Source of the DNA: Halegenticoccus tardaugens
Lineage (GTDB): Archaea; Halobacteriota; Halobacteria; Halobacteriales; Haloferacaceae
DNA: 64,000 nt
Direction: 5' to 3'
Assembly (NCBI RefSeq): GCF_004116405.1
Contig: NZ_SDIC01000009.1
Coordinates: 124,001 to 188,000 of the forward strand
The stretch's first letter is position 1. Every line of letters begins with the position of its first letter. This document shows positions 1 to 8,285 of the stretch, in pieces. The translations under genes were made by a program, and so were the position numbers. The notes under the pieces are model-generated. The model worked only from the letters and a program-made list of their open reading frames with translations. It did not search any database and was not told the origin of the DNA.

Positions 1-367
1 CGAACTCCTCGTTGCCGCGCTGCCAGTCGGTTCCGTCGTCGACGAGCATCGCCCCGAAGCCGACGACGCCCCGCTCGCTCGCGACGAGGGGGATCGGCGT
101 CGAGTCGGCGTACACCACGCCGTACCCGTCGCCGTCGCCGTCTTCGTTCGTCGCGGTGTCCTCGGCCCAGACAGCGACGATCGTCTCGTCGGTCAGTTCG
201 GCGTAGTCGGCGTCGAGGAGGCTCGCCGTCGAATCGAATTCGAGGGCGCTCAGCCGTCCGTCGGTCGATGCGAGCGCACGGCGCGAGAACGTCCGCCCGC
301 CGGTCGCCGCCGCGGTCGCCGTCGCGAGCGCGCTGAGGAAGGAACGTCGGCGCATAATATTCATCAT
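1..367 (-). CDS. Tat-exported hypothetical protein, C-terminus beyond window
   Basis: The reading frame stays open to the window edge, so only about 122 N-terminal residues are present. The N-terminus carries a cluster of arginines (RRRSFLS) followed by an Ala/Thr-rich hydrophobic stretch ending near an Ala/Gly-rich site, which fits a twin-arginine (Tat) signal of the kind most haloarchaeal secreted proteins use. No lipobox cysteine is visible. Three in-frame ATGs (367, 364, 355) are possible. I chose the first because a TATA-like element (positions 396-406 read on the minus strand) lies about 30 bases upstream. The mature part looks like an extracytoplasmic beta-rich segment, but no family is recognised. 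Confidence 0.55.
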   Translation of the reverse strand, partial: MMNIMRRRSFLSALATATAAATGGRTFSRRALASTDGRLSALEFDSTASLLDADYAELTDETIVAVWAEDTATNEDGDGDGYGVVYADSTPIPLVASERGVVGFGAMLVDDGTDWQRGNEEF

Positions 368-563
368 TAAAAGGAGTTAATAATTCATTCCATCAGAATC
401 TATAATGCTGAACGTAGCGGTCCATAGACGACGCGGTCGCAGCCGAGTCCGGTCGTTTCGCCAATGTACGTCCGACGCGCGCGGAACCCGCCGTTCGACC
501 GATCAAATGGCGCTGCCGCTCGGAGCCTGAAAAACGAAAAAAGCCGGGGTGCCCGAGATCCGC

Positions 564-1382
564 TCAGTTGAGCAGGCTCTGTGCGACGCCCGCGAGCTGG
601 TCCGCGTCGGCCTGTCGGAGCCGGTCGTCACCGAGCTTCAGACGCAGGCGCGGCCGGCCGACGTCGATCGGGACCTTCTCGGTGTCGATGAGGCCCATGT
701 CCTCGAGGCGGGTTTTCGTCCGGGAGAACGTCGCCTTGCTGGCGATTCCGACGTCCTCGCCCCACTTCGAGATGTCGTAGAGCAGCACGTCGTTCTTCGC
801 CGCGACGAGGAGGCTGATCGTGACCTCGTCGAGGCCGTCGCCGTCGCCGCGGGCGGTTTCGAGCGAGGCGAGGACGCTGTCGAAGTCGGCCTCGGCCTGA
901 TCGCTGATGTCGGCCTTGAGGGTGTCGCGGACGCGCGAGATCGGCGGCGTGCGGAGCTTGAAGTCCGGCGATTCCTCCCAGAGGTCCTGGTACGTCTCGA
1001 AGGCGCTCTCGACGAACTCCCCGTCGTCGGTCGACAGCGCTGCGACGCGGTCGCCCGCGGCGACGAGCGCCATGACGGCGTCGTGCGTGATGAGGAGCGC
1101 GTTGTCGGCGGCTTCCTCGCTCGTACGCATCGAGAGCGCCCCGGCGTCGATGAGGTCCGCGGCGTTACTCGCGACGATGAAGTCGGACATGACGCCCTTG
1201 AGTACGGACTCCTCCGCGATCATCCGGATCGTTGGCAGGTCGCCGTCGAACGTCGTGGCGACGCCGATGAGTTCGTCCACGGCCTCGGCGGACGGATCGA
1301 CGATGAGAAGCTCTTCGTCGGCGTCCGAGAGGACTGCCCGGAGGATATCCTCTATCTGCGTTTCCAGTAAATTCGAGTTCAT
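564..1382 (-). CDS. tbsP: TbsP-like transcriptional regulator
   Basis: A 272-residue acidic protein. The N-terminus (MNSNLLETQIEDIL) and the length match the haloarchaeal TbsP family, which in Haloferax acts with TrmB on gluconeogenic gapII expression (established knowledge). The C-terminal third (about 195-260) looks like a winged helix-turn-helix: SKWGEDVGIASKATFSRTK followed by a helix ending LIDTEKVPIDVGRPR, typical of a recognition helix and wing. A longer upstream frame exists, but the start at 1382 is preceded by an AT-rich TATA element at 1409-1421, about 27-39 bases upstream, as expected for a leaderless haloarchaeal transcript. Its neighbours on the other side are a small membrane peptide and the caspase-like gene. 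Family assignment is from memory of the sequence pattern, not from a search. Confidence 0.75.
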   Translation of the reverse strand: MNSNLLETQIEDILRAVLSDADEELLIVDPSAEAVDELIGVATTFDGDLPTIRMIAEESVLKGVMSDFIVASNAADLIDAGALSMRTSEEAADNALLITHDAVMALVAAGDRVAALSTDDGEFVESAFETYQDLWEESPDFKLRTPPISRVRDTLKADISDQAEADFDSVLASLETARGDGDGLDEVTISLLVAAKNDVLLYDISKWGEDVGIASKATFSRTKTRLEDMGLIDTEKVPIDVGRPRLRLKLGDDRLRQADADQLAGVAQSLLN

Positions 1383-1408
1383 GACTCTAAGGTGATAAAC
1401 GGCGTTCG

Positions 1409-1421
1409 AATATTTAATATT
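1409..1421 (-). promoter_or_regulatory. TATA-box of the tbsP-like gene
   Basis: The AT-only run aatatttaatatt sits 27-39 bases upstream of the ATG at 1382. It is the most AT-rich spot in the upstream region and is correctly spaced for a leaderless transcript. It consists of two AATATT hexamers separated by one base. Confidence 0.55.
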
Positions 1422-1560
1422 AACGCTGTGGAGTTGGTGGAAGCTAACCACTTGTGTTAATTCCCCGACAGACGAATGAAAACCGTTATAGACCATTATA
1501 TTTGTTAGATTTCATTTTGGGAAACTCCTAAGTTATCCAAGCCCCCAGAAATGGTTGGCT

Positions 1561-1746
1561 ATGCGACAGTCTGGCCTCAACGCCGAAGAAGTGACCGCCT
1601 TCCTGGCTCGCAACCCGCGGGTCGCGACAATGATCGTCCTGGCCGTGCTGCTTCTCGCCACGCAGGGTACCGTCGGCGCAGTGGAGTCCGGTGGCGACCT
1701 CGTGGTCGGCACCCAGAGCAGCCACAGCGCGTCGAACGGCCCATAA
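1561..1746 (+). CDS. Small single-pass membrane protein (DUF7503-like)
   Basis: A 61-residue protein. Residues 1-20 are a polar amphipathic N-terminus (NAEEVTAFLARNPR), followed by one hydrophobic segment (about 22-40, VATMIVLAVLLLATQGTVGA) and a polar Gly/Ser tail. Haloarchaea have many such 45-60 residue proteins with the pattern FLxxNPR followed by one membrane span; their function is unknown. It points at the 3' end of the caspase-like gene (convergent, 10 bases between the stops). ATG 1561 was chosen over an upstream TTG in the same frame. Confidence 0.55.
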   Translation: MRQSGLNAEEVTAFLARNPRVATMIVLAVLLLATQGTVGAVESGGDLVVGTQSSHSASNGP

Positions 1747-1756
1747 CTGCATCGAA

Positions 1757-3802
1757 TCACTCGATTTTCAGCGTTTCTTTGAGATCGTTCGACCAGTGGA
1801 TGTCCCCGTCGTAGACGATGGGCATGTCGGCGTGGCCGAGATACGTGGACAGTTCGTTCCCGTCGAGTTCGAATTCCAGTTCGGATCCGTAGAGGTGTGA
1901 CAGCCCGTCCCGCGGGAGGTGCGACTGGTAGTATCCGCCGTTGACCCACGGCGAGTGAACCGAGAACTTCATCCGGAACCGGTCGTCGCAGAGCCGTTCG
2001 AGACGCGCGTCCGGCGAGACGAAGTTGTCCGACTGCGCGAGCACGTGCGTCCCGTCGCCGACGACGGCGTAGTCCTTCCCCATGATGATCCGCCGGCGGG
2101 CTAACTGGAGCGCGCGCTCGATGCAGAAGCCGTGAACGAGGAGGCGGGCGAAGGCCGTCCCGACCCGCGCAGCGTCGCTGTCCAGCACCTTGTTGAACGT
2201 CACGGCCCCCGCGACGCTGCCCTGTTCGACGAGCGCGATCCCCTCGTTGTACGACCCGCAGGCGTTGAGGAAGAACGTCTGGGCGTTCGACGCTTCGAGG
2301 TCGGCGACCGGGAGGTGTCCGTCGGCGCAGCGGAGCCCCTCTTCCTCACAGTGCCCGATGTAGTGGACGAGGTCGTGAGGCGTCTCGAACACGTCGGCCA
2401 GTTCGTCCCTCGTGAGACGCTGTCTCACAGCGATGTCGATGTCGAGTTCGGTCGCCCGTTGGCGATAGATGCGCGCCGCCTTCGCGTGTTCGTCGGCCAT
2501 CTCGCTGTCGTTGAGCACGGCGACGACCGAGATGGGTTCGCTGGCGCGTTCGTGGTACTTGAACCGGTTTCGGTAGGCGCTCGGGATCGCTTTGAATACG
2601 TCTATCGGTGCACCGTCGGCCAGCCACCCGTGGGCGCGACCGGGACCGAGCTTCGGCTTCACCAGATCGACCGAGACGGCGTCGCGCCCCTGCCGCCTGT
2701 AAAAGTCGTCCAGCGACCGGGTCAGACGCTCGTCGTGCGTGAGCGGTTCGGCCTCGGCCAGAAAGAGGTTGGGGACGTTGTGCAGGAGATAGGGGAGCGT
2801 CCGCACGTGCGACGGACGCGGCTCGACGTACATCGACAGGTGCCACGGCGGCAGTTCGTCCGAGACGCGGTCGAACGGCGCGTCGAGATAGGCCTCCAGT
2901 CGGGTCGCGATGCCGCGATCGTACAGCGAGGACGCGTCGAGACCGAGCGTCCGAAGGTGCTCGGTCTCCGCCATGTCCGTCCCGTACGGGCCGGCGTTCC
3001 GGACCAGGCAGTCGAGCAGAAAGACGCGGCGGAGCAGCGACGCCGCCTCCCACTGGAACGCCGGCAGCGACGGGAGTGCGCGCACTTCGTCGGGCGTTCC
3101 GAGTGTCGGCGTCGCGCCGGGCTCGGTGCGGACCCTCGCGCCGAGGTAGTGCGACAGCGAGGCGACCGGAAACAGGTAGTCGAAATCCGCCGGAACGACG
3201 AGTTCGACGCCGGTTTCCTCCCGTCGCTCGGCGACGAGACCCGGAACGTCGACCTCGTCGCCGAACTCGACGAGCGGCGGGTGACCGCGCATCGTCGGGA
3301 ACGAACGATCCGGCGTCGTGGTCCGATGCCCCGCCGGGAAGTACGTGAGGGCGGTCGCCACGCCCTCGGGCGTTCGGGGAACCGTTACGGTCTCCGGCGG
3401 CGAGAGGACGCGGCTCCGGAAGCCGAGGCCGACGTCGACCCGCTCAGGAAACGACAGCACCGCCCGTTCGTAGTTCGGCTTCTCGATCGTCGCGGGGCCG
3501 GAAAAGCGGACGTACGTCAGCACGTTGGCGTCGACGCGGACCATGTACTCCCCCGCGGGGAGTTCGATCGGGCCGACCGCGCTTCCGAGTTCGTACGTCC
3601 CGTCGTCGTCGAGCCGTTCGGCGACGAGGAACACCGGCGGGAATCGAAGCTCGCCGGTTCGACCGCCGACGGTCGCGTCCGTCGGACGGGGAAACGACGG
3701 TCGCGTCTCTCTCGGCCGCCAGTCGTCGGCGAAGACCTCGACTGACGTCTTCGCGGCGTCGACGGCCTGCACTCCCGTCTCGGACGACACCACCTCGATC
3801 AT
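1757..3802 (-). CDS. CHAT-domain (caspase-like) protein
   Basis: 681 residues. The C-terminal half (about 420-600) has the marks of the CHAT/caspase-like peptidase fold. A beta strand leads into HYIGHC with the presumed catalytic His484. About 30 residues later FFLNACGSY holds the presumed nucleophile Cys515, followed by a glycine-rich turn (GSVAGAVT) and a helix (GTAFARLLVHGFCIERALQLARR) like that after the CHAT active site. The first 300 residues are beta-rich and unrecognised, and the last 100 form an acidic beta-rich tail. There is no signal peptide, so it is probably cytosolic. The start at 3802 is supported by a TATA-like atata at 3838-3844. It is divergent from glyA. The frame stays open on the minus strand through glyA, but that extension is antisense coding shadow. 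Substrate and role are unknown. Confidence 0.75.
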   Translation of the reverse strand: MIEVVSSETGVQAVDAAKTSVEVFADDWRPRETRPSFPRPTDATVGGRTGELRFPPVFLVAERLDDDGTYELGSAVGPIELPAGEYMVRVDANVLTYVRFSGPATIEKPNYERAVLSFPERVDVGLGFRSRVLSPPETVTVPRTPEGVATALTYFPAGHRTTTPDRSFPTMRGHPPLVEFGDEVDVPGLVAERREETGVELVVPADFDYLFPVASLSHYLGARVRTEPGATPTLGTPDEVRALPSLPAFQWEAASLLRRVFLLDCLVRNAGPYGTDMAETEHLRTLGLDASSLYDRGIATRLEAYLDAPFDRVSDELPPWHLSMYVEPRPSHVRTLPYLLHNVPNLFLAEAEPLTHDERLTRSLDDFYRRQGRDAVSVDLVKPKLGPGRAHGWLADGAPIDVFKAIPSAYRNRFKYHERASEPISVVAVLNDSEMADEHAKAARIYRQRATELDIDIAVRQRLTRDELADVFETPHDLVHYIGHCEEEGLRCADGHLPVADLEASNAQTFFLNACGSYNEGIALVEQGSVAGAVTFNKVLDSDAARVGTAFARLLVHGFCIERALQLARRRIIMGKDYAVVGDGTHVLAQSDNFVSPDARLERLCDDRFRMKFSVHSPWVNGGYYQSHLPRDGLSHLYGSELEFELDGNELSTYLGHADMPIVYDGDIHWSNDLKETLKIE

Positions 3803-3807
3803 ACCCA

Positions 3808-3817
3808 GTTGTACAAC
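3808..3817. promoter_or_regulatory. Palindrome at caspase-like gene start
   Basis: GTTGTACAAC is a perfect 10-base palindrome 6-15 bases upstream of the caspase-like ATG. It lies about where transcription should begin, given the TATA-like element at 3838-3844 on the minus strand, so it could be a repressor site. It may also be chance. Confidence 0.3.
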
Positions 3818-3903
3818 CAAATCAACCGGCGGCGGACGTATATCTCTGTCGGAGGGTCGGAAAAAACGGACACCGACGGTGGAAAAAGGCCCCCGAAGGA
3901 CAC

Positions 3904-3912
3904 ACTTATTGT
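3904..3912 (+). promoter_or_regulatory. TATA-box of glyA
   Basis: The element acttattgt lies 23-31 bases before the glyA ATG, which suggests a leaderless transcript. Confidence 0.5.
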
Positions 3913-3934
3913 GGAACCTGACCGGATTGCACCT

Positions 3935-5182
3935 ATGGACTACCGTCACGTCCGCGAGGTCGATCCGGCCGTCGCGGACGCGCTGGAAGGTGAAGTCGAC
4001 CGTCAGCGGAACACCCTCGCGATGATCGCGAGCGAGAACCACGTCTCCGAGGCGGTCCTCGAAGCGCAATCGAGCGTGCTGACGAACAAGTACGCCGAGG
4101 GCTACCCCGGCAAGCGGTACTACGCCGGCTGCCGGTACGCCGACGAGATCGAACGGCTGGCGATCGAGCGAGCGAAGGAGCTCTGGGGCGCAGAACACGT
4201 CAACGTTCAGCCGCACAGCGGGACGCAGGCGAACATGGGCGTCTACTTCGCCACGATCGAACCCGGCGACAGGATATTGTCGCTCGACCTCACCCACGGC
4301 GGGCACCTCAGTCACGGCCACCCCGCGAACTTCACCGGGAAGTTCTACGACGTCGAACAGTACTACGTCGACCCCGAGACGGGGTACATCGACTACGACG
4401 CGCTGGAGGAGACGGCACGCGAGTTCGAACCCGACGTCATCGTCTCCGGCTACTCCGCGTACCCCCGCGCGGTCGACTGGGAGCGCATTCAGGACGTCGC
4501 CGACGACGTCGACGCCCTCCACCTCGCCGACATCGCTCACATCACCGGCCTCGTCGCGGCTGACGTCCACCCCTCGCCGGTCGGGGTCGCGGACTTCGTC
4601 ACCGGGTCGACCCACAAGACGATCCGCGCCGGCCGCGGCGGCATCATCATGACGGGGGAGGAGTACGCCGACGACGTCGACAAGTCCGTCTTCCCCGGCG
4701 GGCAGGGCGGGCCGCTCATGCACAACATCGCGGGCAAGGCTGTCGGCTTCGAGGAGGCCCTGCAACCGGCGTTCGAAGAGTACGCGGAGCAGGTCGTCGC
4801 CAACGCGAAGACGCTCGCGGAGACGTTCGAATCGCACGGCCTCTCCGTCGTCTCCGGCGGCACCGACACCCACCTCGTGCTCGTCGACCTCCGCGAATCC
4901 CACCCGGATCTCACCGGCGGCGAGGCGGAGGAGGCGCTCGACGAGGTCGGGGTCGTCCTGAACGCGAACACCGTCCCCGGCGAGACCCGGTCGGCCTTCA
5001 ACCCGAGCGGCATCCGCGCCGGGACGCCCGGGCTGACGACCCGCGGTTTCGACGAGTCGGCGATGGAGGCGGTCGGCGACCTCATCTACCGCGTCGTCGA
5101 CAACCACGACGACGACGCGGTTCTCGAAGAGGCTTCCGAGCGCGTGCAGGCCCTGTGCGACGAGCACACGCTGTACGAGTAG
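3935..5182 (+). CDS. glyA: Serine hydroxymethyltransferase
   Basis: 415 residues, normal for the family. It interconverts serine and glycine with transfer of a one-carbon unit to the folate-type carrier; PLP-dependent and cytosolic. Visible signatures are SENHVSEAVLEAQ near residue 33, the pterin/PLP-contact region YAEGYPGKRYYAGC (53-66), VQPHSGTQAN (91-100), the PLP-aspartate context LADIAHITGL (197-206), and the PLP-binding lysine in TGSTHKTIRAGRGG (Lys228). The start ATG at 3935 has a TATA element at the leaderless distance. folD follows about 600 bases downstream, separated by an oppositely oriented usp gene, so the two one-carbon enzymes are neighbours but not one operon. Confidence 0.97.
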   Translation: MDYRHVREVDPAVADALEGEVDRQRNTLAMIASENHVSEAVLEAQSSVLTNKYAEGYPGKRYYAGCRYADEIERLAIERAKELWGAEHVNVQPHSGTQANMGVYFATIEPGDRILSLDLTHGGHLSHGHPANFTGKFYDVEQYYVDPETGYIDYDALEETAREFEPDVIVSGYSAYPRAVDWERIQDVADDVDALHLADIAHITGLVAADVHPSPVGVADFVTGSTHKTIRAGRGGIIMTGEEYADDVDKSVFPGGQGGPLMHNIAGKAVGFEEALQPAFEEYAEQVVANAKTLAETFESHGLSVVSGGTDTHLVLVDLRESHPDLTGGEAEEALDEVGVVLNANTVPGETRSAFNPSGIRAGTPGLTTRGFDESAMEAVGDLIYRVVDNHDDDAVLEEASERVQALCDEHTLYE

Positions 5183-5227
5183 CGCCGTTCGAACGGGATT
5201 CGGGGTCGCTCGATTCAGCCCCGTCTG

Positions 5228-5656
5228 TCAGTCCTCTGCCGTCCTGACGGTGAGGACGGGGGCCGGCGACGTTCTGACGACGCGCTCCGTCACGCTGCCG
5301 AGGAGGTACCGCTCCAACCCGCGTCGGCCGTGCGTCGCCATCACGACGAGGTCGACGCCGTACTCGTCGACGTAGTCGAGGATCGTCCGGTGCGGTCCGC
5401 CCTGCACGACCGCCGTGACCGTCTCGACGCCGACCGATCCGGCGCGTCGAACCACCTCTTCGACGACGGCCTGCCCTTCCTCCTCCAGCGCGTCGACCGC
5501 CTCGTCTCCGACGACCGTCAGACTGTCGCGGTTCGTGTCCGCCACGTAGAGGACGTGAACGACGCCGTCGTACCGGCGTGCGATGTCGAACGCGTGTTCC
5601 GCGGCCGCGTGTGCGCCCTCGCTTCCGTCGGTCGGCAGCAGGATCGTGTCGTACAT
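5228..5656 (-). CDS. Universal stress protein (UspA family)
   Basis: 142 residues, a single Usp domain. The N-terminus MYDTILLPTDGSEGA is the first strand and nucleotide-contact loop. The C-terminal ATP-binding signature G-x2-G-x9-G-S appears as GRRGLERYLLGSVTERV (about 111-127), so it is predicted to bind ATP, as FeS13-type archaeal Usp proteins do. It converges with glyA and diverges from folD. A second paralogue lies at 8286-8732. The specific stress or partner is unknown. Confidence 0.9.
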   Translation of the reverse strand: MYDTILLPTDGSEGAHAAAEHAFDIARRYDGVVHVLYVADTNRDSLTVVGDEAVDALEEEGQAVVEEVVRRAGSVGVETVTAVVQGGPHRTILDYVDEYGVDLVVMATHGRRGLERYLLGSVTERVVRTSPAPVLTVRTAED

Positions 5657-5706
5657 CTCCGGCCAACCTACGCGGGTGGGTCACTTCAAGAACGCCCTCG
5701 ACGACG

Positions 5707-5718
5707 ACACGATCGTGT
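5707..5718. promoter_or_regulatory. Perfect 12-base palindrome between usp and folD
   Basis: ACACGATCGTGT is a perfect palindrome in the divergent usp/folD intergenic region, immediately followed by tatatc. It is 51 bases upstream of the usp start and 77 bases upstream of the folD start. It could be an operator. Confidence 0.35.
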
Positions 5719-5753
5719 ATATCTTCGCCGAATCCGATCCAAAGATACGCACG

Positions 5754-5765
5754 AATCCGCGGATT
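5754..5765. promoter_or_regulatory. Perfect 12-base palindrome at folD promoter
   Basis: AATCCGCGGATT is a perfect palindrome that runs into the likely folD TATA element (ttgatta, 5764-5770), which is 25-31 bases from the folD ATG. A protein bound here would overlap the general factor binding site. Confidence 0.4.
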
Positions 5766-5794
5766 GATTAGCGTCCGCGTCGGTCCTTCCAACG

Positions 5795-6688
5795 ATGACG
5801 GAGATCATCGACGGGAACGCCGTGGCCGCGGACGTGCGGTCGGGTCTGGAAGCCGGCATCGAGACGCTCGCGGACGCCGGCGTCACGCCGGGGCTCGCGA
5901 CCGTGTTGATGAGCGACGATCCCGCGAGCGAGACGTACGTCTCGATGAAACAGCGCGACTGCGAGGAGGTCGGAATCGACGGGATTCACGTCGAGCTCGA
6001 TCCGGACGCCCCGGCCGAGGAGCTGTACGCGACGATCGACGACCTGAACGCCGATCCCGACGTGCACGGCTTTCTCGTCCAGATGCCCGTGCCCGATCAC
6101 GTCGACACCCGAGAGGTCATCCGCCGGATCGATCCCCGCAAGGACGTGGACGGCTTTCACCCCGAGAACGTGGGCCGGCTCGTCGCTGGCGACGCCCGGT
6201 TCAAGCCCTGCACGCCACACGGCGTTCAGAAGCTCCTCGACGCGACCGGCGTCGACACCGAGGGCAAGGACGTCGTCGTCGTCGGCCGCTCGGACATCGT
6301 CGGCAAGCCGATGGCGAACCTCCTGATCCAGAAGGCCCCCGGCGGCAACGCGACCACGACGGTCTGTCACTCCCGGACCAGGGATCTCGCGTCGAAGACC
6401 CGCGAGGCGGACGTCGTCGTCGCCGCCGCGGGCGTCCCCGAACTCGTCACCGGGGAGATGCTCTCCGAGGGTGCCGTCGTGATCGACGTCGGGGTGAATC
6501 GGGTGGACGCGGACACGGAGAAGGGGTACGAACTCGTCGGCGACGTAGCGTTCGAGAGCGCGAAGGAGAAGGCGAGCGCGATCACGCCCGTCCCCGGCGG
6601 CGTCGGCCCGATGACGCGGGCGATGCTCCTCTACAACGCGGTGAAGGCGGCGAGCGAACAGTCCGGCGTGGACGTAGCGCTGCCCTGA
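5795..6688 (+). CDS. folD: Bifunctional methylene-THF dehydrogenase / methenyl-THF cyclohydrolase
   Basis: 297 residues. It oxidises methylene-H4folate to methenyl-H4folate with NAD(P) and hydrolyses that to 10-formyl-H4folate. Signatures are YVSMKQRDCEEVGI (about 45-58, with the active-site Lys in the KxR/KxK-like segment), HGFLVQMPVPDHV (about 90-102), the dinucleotide-binding loop VVGRSDIVGKPMANLL, and the C-terminal TPVPGGVGPMTRAML. It works with glyA next door. The next gene starts one base after the stop, so they are probably co-transcribed. Confidence 0.96.
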   Translation: MTEIIDGNAVAADVRSGLEAGIETLADAGVTPGLATVLMSDDPASETYVSMKQRDCEEVGIDGIHVELDPDAPAEELYATIDDLNADPDVHGFLVQMPVPDHVDTREVIRRIDPRKDVDGFHPENVGRLVAGDARFKPCTPHGVQKLLDATGVDTEGKDVVVVGRSDIVGKPMANLLIQKAPGGNATTTVCHSRTRDLASKTREADVVVAAAGVPELVTGEMLSEGAVVIDVGVNRVDADTEKGYELVGDVAFESAKEKASAITPVPGGVGPMTRAMLLYNAVKAASEQSGVDVALP

Positions 6689-6689
6689 G

Positions 6690-7202
6690 ATGACGGAGGC
6701 GCCGGATCCCCGCCCCGACGCCCTGCTCGACCGCCACGGCGACGCGATCCGAAACGAGAACGTGTTCGAACTCGACGCCGAGGCGTTCGAATCCGTCCGT
6801 CGGCGCGCCGGACGCGGCTGGGGCACCGGCGCGCTCGTCGTCCACGGATCGCGCGCGTTACTCGTCAGACAGGACGGCAGCTGGTTCCTCCCCGGGGGAA
6901 TGCTCGAACCCGGCGAGACGCCCGCCGAGGGTGCCGCGAGGGAGGTCAGAGAGGAGACGGGAATCGAGGTCGAGATCGACGGCCTCGCCGCGATCTCGGA
7001 ACAGACGTTCGTCAGCGGCGACGACGCCTTCCGGTTCCACTTCGCCACGTTCGACGCGACGCCCGCGACGACCGAACCGACCGAGGACCCCGGGCTCGAC
7101 GGCGAGGAAATCACCGCGGTCGAGTGGCGCGAGACGATTCCGGCCGACACCTACGATCGGGAACTCGTCGTCGCGCTCCTCGAGCGGGGCGAGAGTTTAT
7201 AA
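6690..7202 (+). CDS. NUDIX hydrolase
   Basis: 170 residues. The Nudix box G-x5-E-x7-R-E-U-x-E-E-x-G-U is complete, running from GGMLEPGETPAEGAAR into EVREETGIEVEI (about 69-97), so Mg-dependent hydrolysis of a nucleoside-diphosphate-linked substrate is expected. The N-terminal 50 residues (PDALLDRHGDAIRNENVFEL) are a haloarchaeal-type extension. The start codon is one base after the folD stop, which implies one operon. The substrate cannot be inferred. Confidence 0.9.
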   Translation: MTEAPDPRPDALLDRHGDAIRNENVFELDAEAFESVRRRAGRGWGTGALVVHGSRALLVRQDGSWFLPGGMLEPGETPAEGAAREVREETGIEVEIDGLAAISEQTFVSGDDAFRFHFATFDATPATTEPTEDPGLDGEEITAVEWRETIPADTYDRELVVALLERGESL

Positions 7203-7452
7203 TTGAACCCGCGGCCAGAATCCCCGTGATCTGACGACCGACGCGGGGCGGTCGCGGGAGTCACTCCCGGACAGCGGTTGCGCGGCGCGCCGTCTCGCGG
7301 TCCAGCTATAGCCGCCTGTTCGCCCTGTCGTCCGGTCCGATCCGGCGTCGGCCCGACGGTGCTGAATCGGTCCGCGGACCGGGTGCGGCCGCCGAGAACT
7401 CGCACTACGACGTCGAAGTACTCCTCCTCTCGACCAGCCGCCGCGGCGGCCG

Positions 7453-8163
7453 TCACCCCATCCGTGCCAGCCTGTCCCGCGCCGTGACGAGCGCCGACTC
7501 GTCTCCCTCCCGCAGGTACGCCGCGAGATCCTTCGTCACCCGGACCAGCGCCTCCGATTCGCCGAGCGGGACGTCGCCCCGGAGCGCCTTCGCCCGCTTG
7601 ATCCGATCTTCGAGGCTTTCGAGCGTCCGCCGGGCTTCGGAATCGGGATTGTCGTCGAGCCAGGTCCCCACGTCCCGCCGGTACGCCTCGACGGCGTTCG
7701 CGTACGCGAGCCCCCGAGCGGCGGCCATCGACGCCGGCGCGTCGTCTTTCGCGGGGCGTTCGCCGGCGTCGACGTTGCGCAGGAGAGAGAGGACGTACAG
7801 TCGCTCGTCGTCCGTCGGGTCCCGCGTTCTGACGTACACGTCGACGGCGTGCAGGAGTTCGTGGGCGGCGAGGTAGGTGTCGTCGAGATCGAGGAGGTCG
7901 CCGCCGCGGATGAACCCGCGCCTTCGGACGTACTCGCGGAGGTCGCGCTTGAGATCGTCGGCGACGGCCGCGACGGACCCCTCGTCGACCGCGTTCCGGT
8001 GGTCGCTGAGATCGAGGGCCGACGGCGCGTCCGTGTGCCGTTTGCGATCGTCGATCCCGACGCTTCTGAGGCTCCCGCAATCCGGGCAGGCGACGCTTCC
8101 GGTGTCGTAGTACGACCAGCGGTGTCCGCACTCCCTGCATTCGCGGTACCCCCGAATCTTCAT
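7453..8163 (-). CDS. TFIIB-type zinc-ribbon protein of unknown function
   Basis: 236 residues. The N-terminus has four cysteines in two CxxC knuckles (CRECGHRW and CPDCGSLRS, residues 9-35), a rubredoxin-like zinc ribbon. The remainder is almost entirely predicted alpha-helical and acidic, with HELLHAVDVYVRTRDPTDDER near 100-120, and no enzymatic motif. Similar proteins occur across haloarchaea without a known function. The start ATG at 8163 directly precedes the zinc ribbon. The 250 bases between nudix and this gene's 3' end hold no feature I can support. Confidence 0.7.
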   Translation of the reverse strand: MKIRGYRECRECGHRWSYYDTGSVACPDCGSLRSVGIDDRKRHTDAPSALDLSDHRNAVDEGSVAAVADDLKRDLREYVRRRGFIRGGDLLDLDDTYLAAHELLHAVDVYVRTRDPTDDERLYVLSLLRNVDAGERPAKDDAPASMAAARGLAYANAVEAYRRDVGTWLDDNPDSEARRTLESLEDRIKRAKALRGDVPLGESEALVRVTKDLAAYLREGDESALVTARDRLARMG

Positions 8164-8285
8164 ACCCGTGCGTAGGTGCCAGCGCGTCAAAGGTCCGGCG
8201 GATGGTGGGCGCGCCGACGAGGGGAGGGCGCGGAGAGGCGTCGCCGCGGATCGACCGGCGGTCGGTACGAACCGCCAGTCCGTCG

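Noticed and set aside
549-1370. Plus-strand open frame antisense to the tbsP-like gene
   Set aside because: R/V/D/E-rich shadow composition with no domain; the minus strand has a coherent regulator with a promoter.
3803-5167. Open frame antisense to glyA that continues the caspase-like frame
   Set aside because: Its translation has the repetitive R/V/D/G composition of antisense shadow in GC-rich DNA, and the glyA match on the other strand is unambiguous. The caspase-like protein starts at 3802 with its own TATA element.
7203-7452. Possible gene or RNA downstream of the nudix gene
   Set aside because: No frame with protein-like composition and no tRNA-like or hairpin structure found.
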